A DNA stretch of 64,000 bases from an uncultured Erythrobacter sp. (GCA_947488325.1 CANKYZ010000003.1:124001-188000), one strand, 5' to 3'. Positions 17,503 through 26,665 are shown, counted from the first letter of the stretch. Notes: generated by a model not told the origin, from the letters alone. Translations and numbers: made by a program.

Positions 17503-17948
17503 TACCAACCCCACCCCAATGCGTTGGCGAGAGCAACTGTGGCCATGCCACTGGCGATGAAAGTAGCTGTCGCCAGTAATGAGCGAGGCGAAAGGCGTGA
17601 CATGCCGCACACGCCATGCCCGCTGGTGCAGCCGCTTCCCATGCGGGTTCCGAAACCAACGACCACCCCCCCTGCCGCCAACAGCGCGGCTGAACTTGGG
17701 AAGGTCGATTGGATAGGGACGGCAAAGGTGTGGATCGAGAACGCACCAAGGAGCAATCCAATCAGGAACATCCAGGCGGCGGGAACAGGCAGACTGGATT
17801 TGCCCAATGCAAAGGCCCTGGCAGCAATACCGCTAATGCCCGCGATGCGACCAGACCCAAGCAGCATAAGCGCCGCTGCGAGCCCAATCAGGAGACCGCC
17901 AACAAAGCCTTCAAACGGCATTGCATCAGGAAACCCAGTAAGGATCAT
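17502..17948 (-). CDS. YeeE/YedE family half-transporter (N-terminal half)
   Basis: 148 residues, four hydrophobic helices, with the hallmark GSGCTSGHGVCGMSRLS that carries the conserved sulfur-handling cysteines of YeeE/YedE proteins. Such split pairs usually sit with an MBL persulfide dioxygenase and an ArsR regulator, exactly as here. The start overlaps the stop of the MBL gene by 4 bases, and its stop shares one base with the next half. Probable role: movement of thiosulfate or another reduced sulfur compound across the inner membrane. Confidence 0.9.
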   Translation of the reverse strand: MILTGFPDAMPFEGFVGGLLIGLAAALMLLGSGRIAGISGIAARAFALGKSSLPVPAAWMFLIGLLLGAFSIHTFAVPIQSTFPSSAALLAAGGVVVGFGTRMGSGCTSGHGVCGMSRLSPRSLLATATFIASGMATVALANALGWGW

Positions 17949-18811
17949 AGTATATCCAACGGAACTTTGAGGTAACGCACGCCATTGCGTTCAGGCGGAG
18001 GAAGTTCGCCAGCTCGGATGTTGACCTGAACCGAAGGGATCATGAGTTTTGGGGTGGAAAGCGATTTGTCACGTTCGTTTCGCATTGCCACAAACTCATC
18101 TTCACCAATTCCATCGTGCACATGGATGTTTTTCTTACGCTGCTCACCGACGCTTGTTTGCCAGCAATATTCGCTACGTTCGGGAGGAAGATAATCATGA
18201 TTGAGGAATATCCGCGTTTCGTCCGGCAGTGCAAAAATTCGTTTGATTGAGCGAAAAAGAGTGCGTGCATCACCACCGGGAAAGTCACAGCGGGCCGTGC
18301 CATAATCGGGCATGAAAAGCGTGTCGCCCACAAAGGCCGTATCCCCAATCAAATGGGTCATGCACGCTGGAGTATGCCCGGGTGTGTGGATGGCTTGCGC
18401 CTTGATATTTCCGATTCGATAAATCTCACCGTCGCGGAAAAGGTGATCGAATTGACCGCCATCAAAACGGAACTTTGTGCCTGCATTGAATAGTTTGCCG
18501 AAAACGGTCTGCACCTCGGTGATTTGGTCACCAATGCCGAGCTTGCCGCCTAGTTTGGCCTTTAGAAATTGTGCCGCAGACAGATGATCTGCATGAATAT
18601 GGGTGTCAATGATCCAGTCGACCGAGAGGCCTGCCTTTTCAATGTAGGCAACAATGGCACCCGCAGAATCGGTCGACGTCCGGCCCGATGCCGGATCATA
18701 GTTGAGCAATGGGTCAATAATTGCACATCGTCCTGTTTCAGGATCGGCAGCAATGTGGCTGACATTGTTGGTAGCATTGTCGAAGAACGACGTAACGAGC
18801 GGGGCTGTCAT
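17945..18811 (-). CDS. MBL-fold hydrolase, persulfide-dioxygenase-like (Blh/ETHE1 type)
   Basis: 288 residues. The metal site shows HIHADH (71-76), the HTPGHTP histidine, the GDTLFMPDYG aspartate and a downstream His in FLNHDY. The glyoxalase-II-like fold with GTARCDFPGGDA is typical of the ETHE1/Blh group, which oxidises glutathione persulfide to sulfite with one Fe(II). AGGGAG precedes the ATG. It is the first structural gene after the ArsR regulator (67 bases away) and leads the YeeE and SulP genes, so sulfide or persulfide detoxification is the likely job. Confidence 0.92.
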   Translation of the reverse strand: MTAPLVTSFFDNATNNVSHIAADPETGRCAIIDPLLNYDPASGRTSTDSAGAIVAYIEKAGLSVDWIIDTHIHADHLSAAQFLKAKLGGKLGIGDQITEVQTVFGKLFNAGTKFRFDGGQFDHLFRDGEIYRIGNIKAQAIHTPGHTPACMTHLIGDTAFVGDTLFMPDYGTARCDFPGGDARTLFRSIKRIFALPDETRIFLNHDYLPPERSEYCWQTSVGEQRKKNIHVHDGIGEDEFVAMRNERDKSLSTPKLMIPSVQVNIRAGELPPPERNGVRYLKVPLDIL

Positions 18812-18878
18812 GCGATCTCCCTTTCGCTCGCAAGATCAACCTCAATGGCTCGATCAGCGTCATCTCCGCAAAACCGCT

Positions 18879-19139
18879 CTAAAGGAAGCCCATGATCGCA
18901 ACTGCGTCCTCATCGGCGATCTGGTAGTAGATTGATTGCCCTTCGCGGCGAGCCTCGATTAACCCCTCTCGCCGTAACACTGAAAGTTGCTGAGACATTG
19001 CAGGAGCCTTTTTCTCAAGAGCCTTGGCAATTTCTCCAGCAGCCATCTCACCTTGCACCAAGTGGCATAGAACCATCAATCGATCTCGATGCGAGAGCAG
19101 TTTCAAGAGTGCGCTCACACGTGTCGCAGTTTGCTCCAT
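18879..19139 (-). CDS. ArsR-family regulator of the sulfur operon (BigR/SqrR-like)
   Basis: 86 residues from ATG 19139, preferred over ATG 19154 because GAGG precedes it and because the extra residues lie inside an inverted repeat. Winged helix-turn-helix with the ArsR core (AGEIAKALEKKAPAMSQQLS, LRREGLIEARREGQSIYY). The neighbours suggest the reactive-sulfur sensors BigR/SqrR, which form a disulfide or tetrasulfide between two Cys. Here only the first Cys is seen (VLCHLV) and the protein ends before the usual second one, so the sensing chemistry may differ. Probably autoregulated through the palindrome at its start. Confidence 0.85.
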   Translation of the reverse strand: MEQTATRVSALLKLLSHRDRLMVLCHLVQGEMAAGEIAKALEKKAPAMSQQLSVLRREGLIEARREGQSIYYQIADEDAVAIMGFL

Positions 19140-19184
19140 AGCCTCTAATTGCATAATTCACGAAATATGCAATTAGAGGCTATG
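19137..19184. promoter_or_regulatory. 48-bp palindrome overlapping the arsR start (candidate operator)
   Basis: The left arm CATAGCCTCTAATTGCATA (19137-19155) is repeated perfectly in inverted form at 19166-19184, separated by ATTCACGAAA. The centre is itself nearly symmetric (ATA-TTC-GAA-TAT). The left arm contains the ATG of arsR and its ribosome site. The site could bind the ArsR dimer, and the mRNA could fold into a 19-bp hairpin hiding the start. Confidence 0.75.
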
Positions 19185-19369
19185 TGTCAAGAATTGAACC
19201 TTGCAAGCTGCAAGCTCTCGAAAGGCAACCGGCATTTGCTAGCTGGAGCAATTGACGTCCGCTAACGACCCCATTCTGTTGAAAATATCCGCTTGCCGAA
19301 GGGCTAAATTGCTGATTGCGCTCTGCACAACTTCGCTTCCAGTGATCTCGACAAGCAGGAGATGAGCTG

Positions 19370-19490
19370 ATGATGGGTGAGCGGGCGGTGATGCAGTAGG
19401 CTTTGTTCTACAGCGCGATGGGTCGGCCCTCGATCAATCCAGAACTGATGATCAGGATGCTGCTGATCGGTTATTGCACAGGTATTCGAA
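19370..19490 (+). pseudogene. IS1182-like transposase remnant
   Basis: From ATG 19370 the frame reads MMGERAVMQ, then a TAG stop, then ALFYSAMGRPSINPELMIRM and LLIGYCTGIRS before it breaks off. The GRPSI-x-PELMIRMLxxGYCxGIRS string is the N-terminal signature of IS1182-family transposases. The first part and the GRPS part are joined with most of the normal spacer missing, so there is an internal deletion as well as a stop. No terminal repeats were found. It is dead. Confidence 0.72.
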
Positions 19491-19790
19491 GCGCAGTTTG
19501 GTGCATTGGAAAACAGTGTACTGGCGCTCGATAACCGGGTTTCCGGGCTCGAGTTCCAACTGCAGAGTGTTGACGAACGCCTCACCAGCGGAATTGCTGC
19601 ATCAATGGCGCTGGGCGGACAGATGGTGGTGCCGGACAGTAACATCTCCTTCAGCCTCAACGCATCGACCTACCGGGGCGAGCAGGGCCTTGCCGGATCG
19701 GTTTCGGCCCGCGTAGCGGAGAAAGTGTACATCTCCGCAGGGGCGCTGGGGCGACCACACCCGATATCACAGGTAGCCGCGAGGGCGTCC
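19467..19790 (+). pseudogene. YadA-type trimeric autotransporter anchor, remnant
   Basis: In the frame opening at 19467 a coiled-coil-like stretch (ALDNRVSGLEFQLQSVDERL) leads to GIAASMALGGQMVVPDSN and then LNASTYRGEQGLAGSVS, the pattern of the YadA C-terminal membrane anchor: a glycine-alanine start, two predicted beta strands and YRGEQGLAG. The frame then slips near 19755 (the continuation ATTPDITGS is in another frame) and the normal aromatic C-terminus is absent. The passenger is missing. It abuts or overlaps the transposase remnant, so the adhesin gene was probably cut by the element and then decayed. Confidence 0.68.
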
Positions 19791-20057
19791 GCTCCCGTCC
19801 GAGGCCAAGTCCATTGGCAACGGTTAAGTGTAGGTCGAAAGCGGACGGCAGCTTTTGCAGGTTAATCTCTTGTGGTGGGCACTCAGCTAACGTCTGAGCT
19901 GCAACCACACCCGCGCCCCCAAACATCGTTTCATATCAAGGGACTGCAAAGACTCGCAAGGCAACCTTTCGACCATCGGCGAGCGTGGGCCAATAAGCTT
20001 CCAGACGGTTCTATATGACCGAAACAAATTGGCACAATCTTCGCCAAAGAGAGTCGA

Positions 20058-20085
20058 TTGACTTCTATTAGCGCTAATATATAAG
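20058..20085 (+). promoter_or_regulatory. Sigma-70-like promoter of the marR operon
   Basis: TTGACT (20058-20063), a 16-base spacer and TATAAG (20080-20085). The ATG of marR is at 20093, only 7 bases after the -10 box, and there is no ribosome site, so the transcript should start at or next to the A of the ATG (leaderless). Confidence 0.65.
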
Positions 20086-20094
20086 TGCTTATAT
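20079..20094. promoter_or_regulatory. Palindromic operator ATATAAG-TG-CTTATAT
   Basis: A perfect 7-bp inverted repeat with a 2-base centre covers the -10 box and the first two bases of the start codon. The size and AT-richness fit a MarR dimer site, so the regulator probably blocks its own promoter. Confidence 0.65.
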
Positions 20095-20578
20095 GAATTA
20101 TGATACGAAAGCCGGACTTGGCACTCAATTGCGGCATCTGCTGGAACTGCTCGATGGCGATCTGGAGGCAGTCTACCGGGCTGAACACCCCTTTTATGTG
20201 CCACGCTACACCCCCGTCATGAGGGCATTGGCGCCAGGCGCGCCATTGTCGATAAAGGCTATCGCCGAGCAATCTGGGGTCTCGCATTCAGCCGCGAGCC
20301 AAACGGTCACACTTCTTAAGCGCAACAAGCTGGTAACGTTCAAGCCCGGCGCAGATCGACGTGTGCACCACGTCATTTTGACGCAGGCAGGCAAAGACCT
20401 TTTACCGTGGCTGCAAGCGCGTTGGACGGCGACCCAACAGGTTGCCAATGCACTGGATAGCGAACTGAGTGCGCCGCTTAGCCAGGTGTTGAGCGAGGCA
20501 ATTGTCAGCCTCGAGCGCACCAGTTTTGCCGACCGCATATCAAACCATACCCAAGAGCTGGAAAGCGCTGAACAATGA
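20093..20578 (+). CDS. MarR-family transcriptional regulator
   Basis: 161 residues. Winged helix-turn-helix in the middle (LSIKAIAEQSGVSHSAASQ as recognition region, then DRRVHHVILTQAGKDLL as wing), with helices before and after for dimerisation. The start ATG has no Shine-Dalgarno and lies 7 bases after a good -10 box, so it is probably translated from a leaderless mRNA. The stop overlaps the ATG of the peptidase gene (ATGA), so it controls and is cotranscribed with two exported peptidase-like proteins. The ligand is unknown. Confidence 0.88.
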   Translation: MNYDTKAGLGTQLRHLLELLDGDLEAVYRAEHPFYVPRYTPVMRALAPGAPLSIKAIAEQSGVSHSAASQTVTLLKRNKLVTFKPGADRRVHHVILTQAGKDLLPWLQARWTATQQVANALDSELSAPLSQVLSEAIVSLERTSFADRISNHTQELESAEQ

Positions 20579-21567
20579 ACATGAAATGGGCGGTGACGGC
20601 CCTTACACTTCTCCTGCTACCCTTCTCGGTTAATGCGCAAGAGTTCCGGCTAGGCGGCGATGACAAGAGAGCAATTGTGGAAGCCGTGATCGAACATCTG
20701 GAAACAGACTATGTCGATGCTGCTGTTGGGGCAGGAGCAGCAGCAGCGTTGCGCCAGGATCTCGCCGCGGACCGATTTGCACCCGACGAAGCACCGGATG
20801 CTTTCGCCGAGACAATAAGCGCCAGGATTCAGAACCTAACAGGCGATGGTCATCTCAACGTGGAATACTCAGCTGAGGAACTGGCCATAACCGAAACAGC
20901 CTCCGACGAGTTTTCGCAAGAGCAAATGGAGCGCTGGTACGGAGCCCACCTCAATTTTGGTGTCCAAAGAGCGGAACGCCTCGAAGGCAATATCGGTTAT
21001 GTCGATCTCCGCGTCTTCCCACCCATCGATATGGGCGGCGATACGATTGCTGCTGCCATGAGCATGATAGCCCACACTGATGCTCTGATCATTGATCTAC
21101 GGAACAATGGCGGAGGCATCGGCGATACGGCTGACTTGGTAGCGAGCTACCTATTTGGCAGCGAACGCCAACCACTCACCGGCATATATGACAGGCCTTC
21201 GGACACGTTATCGCAACGCTTCACCCAGCCGCATGTCGCAGGCAATCGCTTCGGAGCGGATAAGCCGGTTTATGTGCTCATCTCCGGCAAAACATTCTCT
21301 GCAGCGGAGGCGCTTGCATACAATCTACAAGCGCTGGGAAGAGCAGTGATTGTCGGCGAGACATCTGCAGGAGGCGCACATCCCTTCGAATATGCCCCCA
21401 TTCATCCACATTTCGTTTTGTGGTCAGTTACCGCCAAAAGCGTGAATCCGATCACTGGCGGCAATTGGCAATCTGTTGGTGTAAAACCAGATATCAAGGT
21501 CAGCGCCCAGTCCGCCTTGGAGTCCGCAATGGCCCATATCAGCGCCTCCTCCAATCAAGGAAGCTAG
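20575..21567 (+). CDS. Exported S41-family peptidase (C-terminal-processing/IRBP-like)
   Basis: 330 residues with a Sec signal peptide (about 1-21, ending NAQEF). An N-terminal helical part (about 25-100) precedes the S41 catalytic core: the strand ALIIDLRNNGGG, then ISGKTFSAAEALAYNLQALG with the nucleophile Ser, then VGETSAGGAHP. There is no clear PDZ domain, which matches the interphotoreceptor-retinoid-binding-like S41 branch often found in resistance or stress islands. It is coupled to marR by a 4-base overlap. Substrate unknown. Confidence 0.9.
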   Translation: MNMKWAVTALTLLLLPFSVNAQEFRLGGDDKRAIVEAVIEHLETDYVDAAVGAGAAAALRQDLAADRFAPDEAPDAFAETISARIQNLTGDGHLNVEYSAEELAITETASDEFSQEQMERWYGAHLNFGVQRAERLEGNIGYVDLRVFPPIDMGGDTIAAAMSMIAHTDALIIDLRNNGGGIGDTADLVASYLFGSERQPLTGIYDRPSDTLSQRFTQPHVAGNRFGADKPVYVLISGKTFSAAEALAYNLQALGRAVIVGETSAGGAHPFEYAPIHPHFVLWSVTAKSVNPITGGNWQSVGVKPDIKVSAQSALESAMAHISASSNQGS

Positions 21568-21580
21568 CGGGACAACGCCA

Positions 21581-22336
21581 ATGATCTTGGGGAAAATGCT
21601 CGGATCAATTCGTCCACGAACAACATTGGGCGCAATTGTGTGCGCGACGCTTGGTGCGCTGCTTGCGAGCTGCATCGCGGATGCAAATGCAGATGAGCGC
21701 TTTCGCTATGTCTTGCATGGTGATCTGAACGCATCTGACATCGCTCATCTGGAACGCGCCCTTGAGGCCGCCCATCAACCGGTGATTTCTAAGTTGGGGC
21801 TGGAATTACTGCCAGTCATAACCGTTCAGATATGGGATGATGAAGAGGAATTTCAGGAGGCCATGGCAGCCACTTTGGGAATGCGTGCACAGGGGTCACG
21901 CGGCTACGTCACAGGCGATCGAGAGCTACGACTGCTGCACCATACTGCTCCGTCAGCTGCGCGTGAGGCAGTTCATGAATTTGTCCATGTGGCGACACTC
22001 AATCTTGAACCGGATTTCGGCAACAACCCTCGCTGGCTATGGGAAGCAGTGGCTCTGTATCTCGCAAACGAGTTTGTTGATCCAAGATCGACTGAAATTA
22101 TGCAGGATCAAAAATGCCCGTCTCTGCAACAATTGGATGCCCCGTTCGACAATGGCGGGGCCATCTACGAGGCGGGCTATCTGCTTATCCAGTTCATTGA
22201 GACGAAGTGGGGCTTCGACAAAGTCACTGAGCTCATAAAGAGCAAAGGAGATATGAGTAGCACACTCGGTATTTCTGAGTCAGAGTTCGAAAGGCAATGG
22301 TGTGCGTTTGTGGTTGCAACATATCCACATGAGTGA
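21581..22336 (+). CDS. Gluzincin-type metallopeptidase-like lipoprotein (peptidase MA-like)
   Basis: 251 residues. The N-terminus has a hydrophobic stretch ending in LLASC, a likely lipobox, so the protein is probably lipid-anchored. HEFVH (about 127-131) is a zinc site, and the LWEAVALYLA helix some 25 residues later supplies the third ligand Glu, the layout of the peptidase-MA superfamily. VTVQIWDDEEEF-type strands before it also fit. It starts 13 bases after the S41 gene and completes the MarR operon. A second protein with the same zinc-site layout lies at 45299. Confidence 0.75.
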   Translation: MILGKMLGSIRPRTTLGAIVCATLGALLASCIADANADERFRYVLHGDLNASDIAHLERALEAAHQPVISKLGLELLPVITVQIWDDEEEFQEAMAATLGMRAQGSRGYVTGDRELRLLHHTAPSAAREAVHEFVHVATLNLEPDFGNNPRWLWEAVALYLANEFVDPRSTEIMQDQKCPSLQQLDAPFDNGGAIYEAGYLLIQFIETKWGFDKVTELIKSKGDMSSTLGISESEFERQWCAFVVATYPHE

Positions 22337-22555
22337 CCAATTGGTCTCGAGCTAAATGGATGAAGGCCAATCAGCTTGCATTGATCTGGATTCCGCAGAA
22401 GGCGAAATTCGCGTACTGACCGAGTGTCCACCAGTGAGTAACATCTTATTCTGGGTCGGACGCCGACAGTCGGCTTTGCTCATATCGCCCGCTCAGAGCG
22501 GGCAGCTCCCTCACCGCTTCAAGCCAATCACGAAGCCTCCTCCCTTACACTCAGC

Positions 22556-22586
22556 AAAAAGGGCCGAGCATTGCTGCCCAGCCCTT
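22556..22586 (-). terminator. Intrinsic terminator of the porin-like gene
   Basis: On the minus strand AAGGGCTGGGCA pairs with TGCTCGGCCCTT (one internal mismatch or bulge) and runs into TTTT. It starts about 20 bases after the stop codon of the outer-membrane gene. Confidence 0.8.
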
Positions 22587-22606
22587 TATCTATCCGTTCA
22601 CCATCT

Positions 22607-23392
22607 TTACTGGCCGAATTTTACTCTAACACCGGCGGTCAACAGCGACTGTCCGCCTTCGACCTCCAAAGTTCCCGGCAGCAAGGTTAAGGGAACCTCT
22701 GCATCATCGGTCGTGTCACGCCACGTATATTGGCCAAACAGTTCGACGCTGTCAGTCACCGCATAGCTTGCGCCAGCCATCAATTGATAGGCAAAGCCAC
22801 CATCGTCATCATCGGCAATAGCGACGTCGGACGGAGCATATTCAACATCTGTCCATTGATAGCCAAGGCCAGCGCCGACATAGGGTTTGAAACCGCTGCC
22901 GGTCTGAAGGTCGTAAAAGACATTTCCGAACAGGCCGAAATTGCTGACATCTCCCTGCCCATCGGCCAGAACATCGCCGACCAGCGGGTTTGCGGCATCC
23001 GCCGCGCCGCGGGTAAGCACAGCGGAATCGACGCCGTCCAAAACTGCGCCGCCAATTGTCAGGTCGCTATGCTCATCGACATCATATTCGTTATATGTGC
23101 CCTCTAATTCGACCCGGAATCCATTGTCGAATGCATAACCAACCTGACCGCCTAGTGCGAAACCATTGTCGAATTCAGTGTCTAAGCCGATTTCAGAACC
23201 TAGCGGAATGGAGCCGAAATCTGGCGTGGCAGGCACTTCGGCTTCGATCTCGCCCGTATTACTGCTGTCATTGGGCAGTACGATACCACCGCTAACGCCG
23301 ACATAGGGTCCATCGGCCAATGCGGCTGATGGAATAGCGGTAATCGCCAAAACGGCGGCACTTGTGGTGAAAATATAACGGGATTTCATCAT
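22607..23392 (-). CDS. Outer-membrane beta-barrel protein (porin / OmpA-N-like)
   Basis: 261 residues with a signal peptide cleaved near PSAALADG. Alternating hydrophobic strands with aromatic girdles (PYVGVSGGIVLP, ALGGQVGYAFDNGFRVELEG, PYVGAGLGYQW, YQLMAGASYAVTDSVELFGQY) describe an eight-stranded barrel with acidic surface loops. The C-terminus (VRVKFGQ) is not the perfect terminal Phe of large porins. Role in adhesion or small-solute passage is open. A terminator follows the stop. Confidence 0.85.
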   Translation of the reverse strand: MMKSRYIFTTSAAVLAITAIPSAALADGPYVGVSGGIVLPNDSSNTGEIEAEVPATPDFGSIPLGSEIGLDTEFDNGFALGGQVGYAFDNGFRVELEGTYNEYDVDEHSDLTIGGAVLDGVDSAVLTRGAADAANPLVGDVLADGQGDVSNFGLFGNVFYDLQTGSGFKPYVGAGLGYQWTDVEYAPSDVAIADDDDGGFAYQLMAGASYAVTDSVELFGQYTWRDTTDDAEVPLTLLPGTLEVEGGQSLLTAGVRVKFGQ

Positions 23393-23554
23393 GCGTTCCT
23401 CGTATCATTTAAGCCCCCGTGTGTGACGAACACAAGGCGATGTGCGAGAAGACACATGAATATAAGCTGCTGAAATCGCACGCAGCGGATGCGCGCAAGT
23501 TAGGCCGTGCCGTGTGATCGGCAATCAGTCAAAACTGTGCAAAAAATGCGACGA

Positions 23555-24721
<1,167 letters not shown>

Positions 24722-24752
24722 CTATCTGATTGCCCAAGTTATCCACAGGCAT

Positions 24753-24915
24753 GAGTCCTCGCGGACTCCGCGTCAAGCACTCAGAATCTCGCGGCTTATG
24801 GTTAACGAATGATTAGCAGGGGTCAGCAGTATGGAACGAAACAGGACCGCCACAAGATGTTGAGTCCAGTGCGTAGACACAGACTCCAGATAAGGTGGTG
24901 TTGCGCGGAGGACTC
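24753..24915 (-). promoter_or_regulatory. ccrM control region: six GANTC sites and a CtrA-like box
   Basis: GANTC sites are at 24753 (GAGTC), 24764 (GACTC), 24784 (GAATC), 24862 (GAGTC), 24882 (GACTC) and 24911 (GACTC), against about 0.6 expected in 163 random bases. TTAA-N7-TTAG (24802-24816) differs by one base from the CtrA consensus TTAA-N7-TTAA. In Caulobacter ccrM is switched on by CtrA and its promoter carries GANTC sites, so the same logic is likely here. Confidence 0.7.
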
Positions 24916-24929
24916 AGCGGGATGGCCGA

Positions 24930-25637
24930 TTAATACCAGCCGACATTCATCCCGAAGACTTCCTTGTGCCGTTCCCAAGCCTCTTCACCGATGCACATCG
25001 AACCGAGATAATGCGACATCGTAATGATCTTACGCATCAAGTCATTGATCGCTTCACCGTGCGCTTCGACCTCGTTCAAACCGAAGCGTTGTTCTGAATG
25101 AACTTTTTCCATCATTCCGGCGATGGGCGCATAGGCTTCGTCCAACAGTCGTTCGATTTCATCAATCAGTCCGTCTGGATAGCCACCAGGATGCTCCGGG
25201 AGACCCAGCACTGCACTGCTGTGCGCATCTTCTGCAAGAAGCATCTGGTTCCATGCTCCAGGAGCCCAAAGCGCGCAGCGCATCGCAAGCAATTCGCCAA
25301 ACCGACCGTCCCACAATTCCCAAGGCAGCATTGCATAAGGCGCAACTTTGGCCCCTGCTGGCAGCTGCGCGTTCACTTGTTCGATAAAGGCGCGCTGTTT
25401 GGCGAATTCCTCTTCAAACCGAGCATTTGCGCTTTCCTGAGTAGGCCGCTGATTGAATTCGCTATCAGGATGGGCGCCGTTTTCGCGCAAAATGTCGCCA
25501 GCCTCGCTTTCCCAAACTTCATCGGGGAATACGCGTTGCGGCGCTTCGCTCACAATCGCTTCGCGCTCTGCAAGAGCCCTTGCATTGAGTGTACGTCTTC
25601 TACCGAACGCTGGACGTTCAAATCCCATTATCATCAT
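24930..25637 (-). CDS. Conserved-looking hypothetical protein, soluble
   Basis: 235 residues, not recognised. No signal peptide or membrane segment. The N-terminus is arginine-rich (GFERPAFGRRRTLNAR), the middle is acidic and predicted helical, and there are many Trp and Met (ALWAPGAWNQMLLAED; AINDLMRKIITMSHYLGS). ATG codons at 25637, 25634 and 25628 are possible starts; none has a clear ribosome site. It lies upstream of ccrM on the same strand, separated by the 223-base ccrM control region, so a shared transcript is unlikely. Codon use looks like its neighbours. Confidence 0.7.
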   Translation of the reverse strand: MMIMGFERPAFGRRRTLNARALAEREAIVSEAPQRVFPDEVWESEAGDILRENGAHPDSEFNQRPTQESANARFEEEFAKQRAFIEQVNAQLPAGAKVAPYAMLPWELWDGRFGELLAMRCALWAPGAWNQMLLAEDAHSSAVLGLPEHPGGYPDGLIDEIERLLDEAYAPIAGMMEKVHSEQRFGLNEVEAHGEAINDLMRKIITMSHYLGSMCIGEEAWERHKEVFGMNVGWY

Positions 25638-25716
25638 CCCGAATATTACTTTCGAGAAAGCCCAATAAAATCAATATTCTAAAATTACATTAAGTCTGAC
25701 GGATCAGCGAGTCCAA

Positions 25717-26640
25717 TCACGCAAACATCAGCACCACATTCACCGCAAACGCTGCGACCAACAATGCACCCAGCCCGCGCCCGATCCGTTTGCCGAACCA
25801 TAGCAGCGCCAACAAGCCCGCTGCGCTTGCTGTCAGCAATGCCATTTGCAGCCCGGCCAGCTCCATCGGCAGTGCAAACGGTGCGATGCTCATGGCCGTG
25901 CCGCCGATCAGCAAGATGTTGTAGATGTTGGACCCGACGACATTGCCGAGCGCGAGGCCTGATTTGCCGCGCAAAGCCGCTGCGATCGACGCGGCAAGTT
26001 CGGGCAGTGATGTGCCCACCGCGACCACGGTGAGGCCGATCACTGTCTCTGGCACTTCGAATATGGTCGCCAGCGAAATCGCTCCAGTCACCAGAGCATC
26101 ACCGCCTGCGATAAGTATCCCAAGACCAACAACAAACAGCGCGCCTGCGACTAATCCGTTTACTGACACGTCATCCAGATCATCTTCAACTGACGTCGCA
26201 CCTGGATTGCGATAGCGCCACACAATATAGATCAGGATACCAGCGATCAGCGCCGCTCCGATCCAAACCGAGCCAAGTTGCGATAGCGCCAGCCCCCAGA
26301 GCAATAGTGTCGCGCCCAAAGCCACCAAAGCATCGCGCCGTCCTGAGCCGCTCAGCAAAATTGGCGCGACCAAGGCTGATACGCCAAGGATCAGAAGCGT
26401 GTTCGCTAGGTTTGATCCAACGATATTGCCCCATGCGATCTGAGGGGATCCGGCAAGGCTGGCCTGAACGCTCGCCACCATTTCGGGCATGGATGTGGCA
26501 AAACCGACGATCACCAATCCAGTGAAAAGCGTCGACACTCCCAGCTTTTGCGCAATGCCGACGGCACCACGAACCAGCAGCTCACCGCCAATGGCAAGGC
26601 CGACAAGGCCGCCCAGACTTAGAAGAATCGCTTCAATCAT
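25717..26640 (-). CDS. Calcium/sodium antiporter (CaCA family, YrbG-like)
   Basis: 307 residues, ten or so helices, with the two inverted alpha repeats of the Ca/cation antiporter family: IVGFATSMPEMVASVQASLAG with GNIVGSNLANTLLILG (about 45-90), and VAVGTSLPELAASIAAALRG with GNVVGSNIYNILLIGG (about 205-250). The Glu in each repeat binds the ion. It exports Ca in exchange for Na or H across the inner membrane. It lies 25 bases downstream of rnhB on the same strand. Confidence 0.94.
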   Translation of the reverse strand: MIEAILLSLGGLVGLAIGGELLVRGAVGIAQKLGVSTLFTGLVIVGFATSMPEMVASVQASLAGSPQIAWGNIVGSNLANTLLILGVSALVAPILLSGSGRRDALVALGATLLLWGLALSQLGSVWIGAALIAGILIYIVWRYRNPGATSVEDDLDDVSVNGLVAGALFVVGLGILIAGGDALVTGAISLATIFEVPETVIGLTVVAVGTSLPELAASIAAALRGKSGLALGNVVGSNIYNILLIGGTAMSIAPFALPMELAGLQMALLTASAAGLLALLWFGKRIGRGLGALLVAAFAVNVVLMFA

Positions 26641-26665
26641 GGCCCGCGCTTACGCGACCTTGCCA

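Larger units (their letters stand above)
19185..20057. other. Decayed accessory interval with transposase and adhesin debris
   Basis: About 870 bases between the arsR palindrome and the marR promoter. It has no intact gene. It contains a transposase remnant (19370-19490) followed by a YadA-anchor remnant (19467-19790), listed separately. 19185-19369 and 19800-20057 show nothing I can name, beyond a short tandem GCAAGCT repeat near 19203. Confidence 0.7.
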
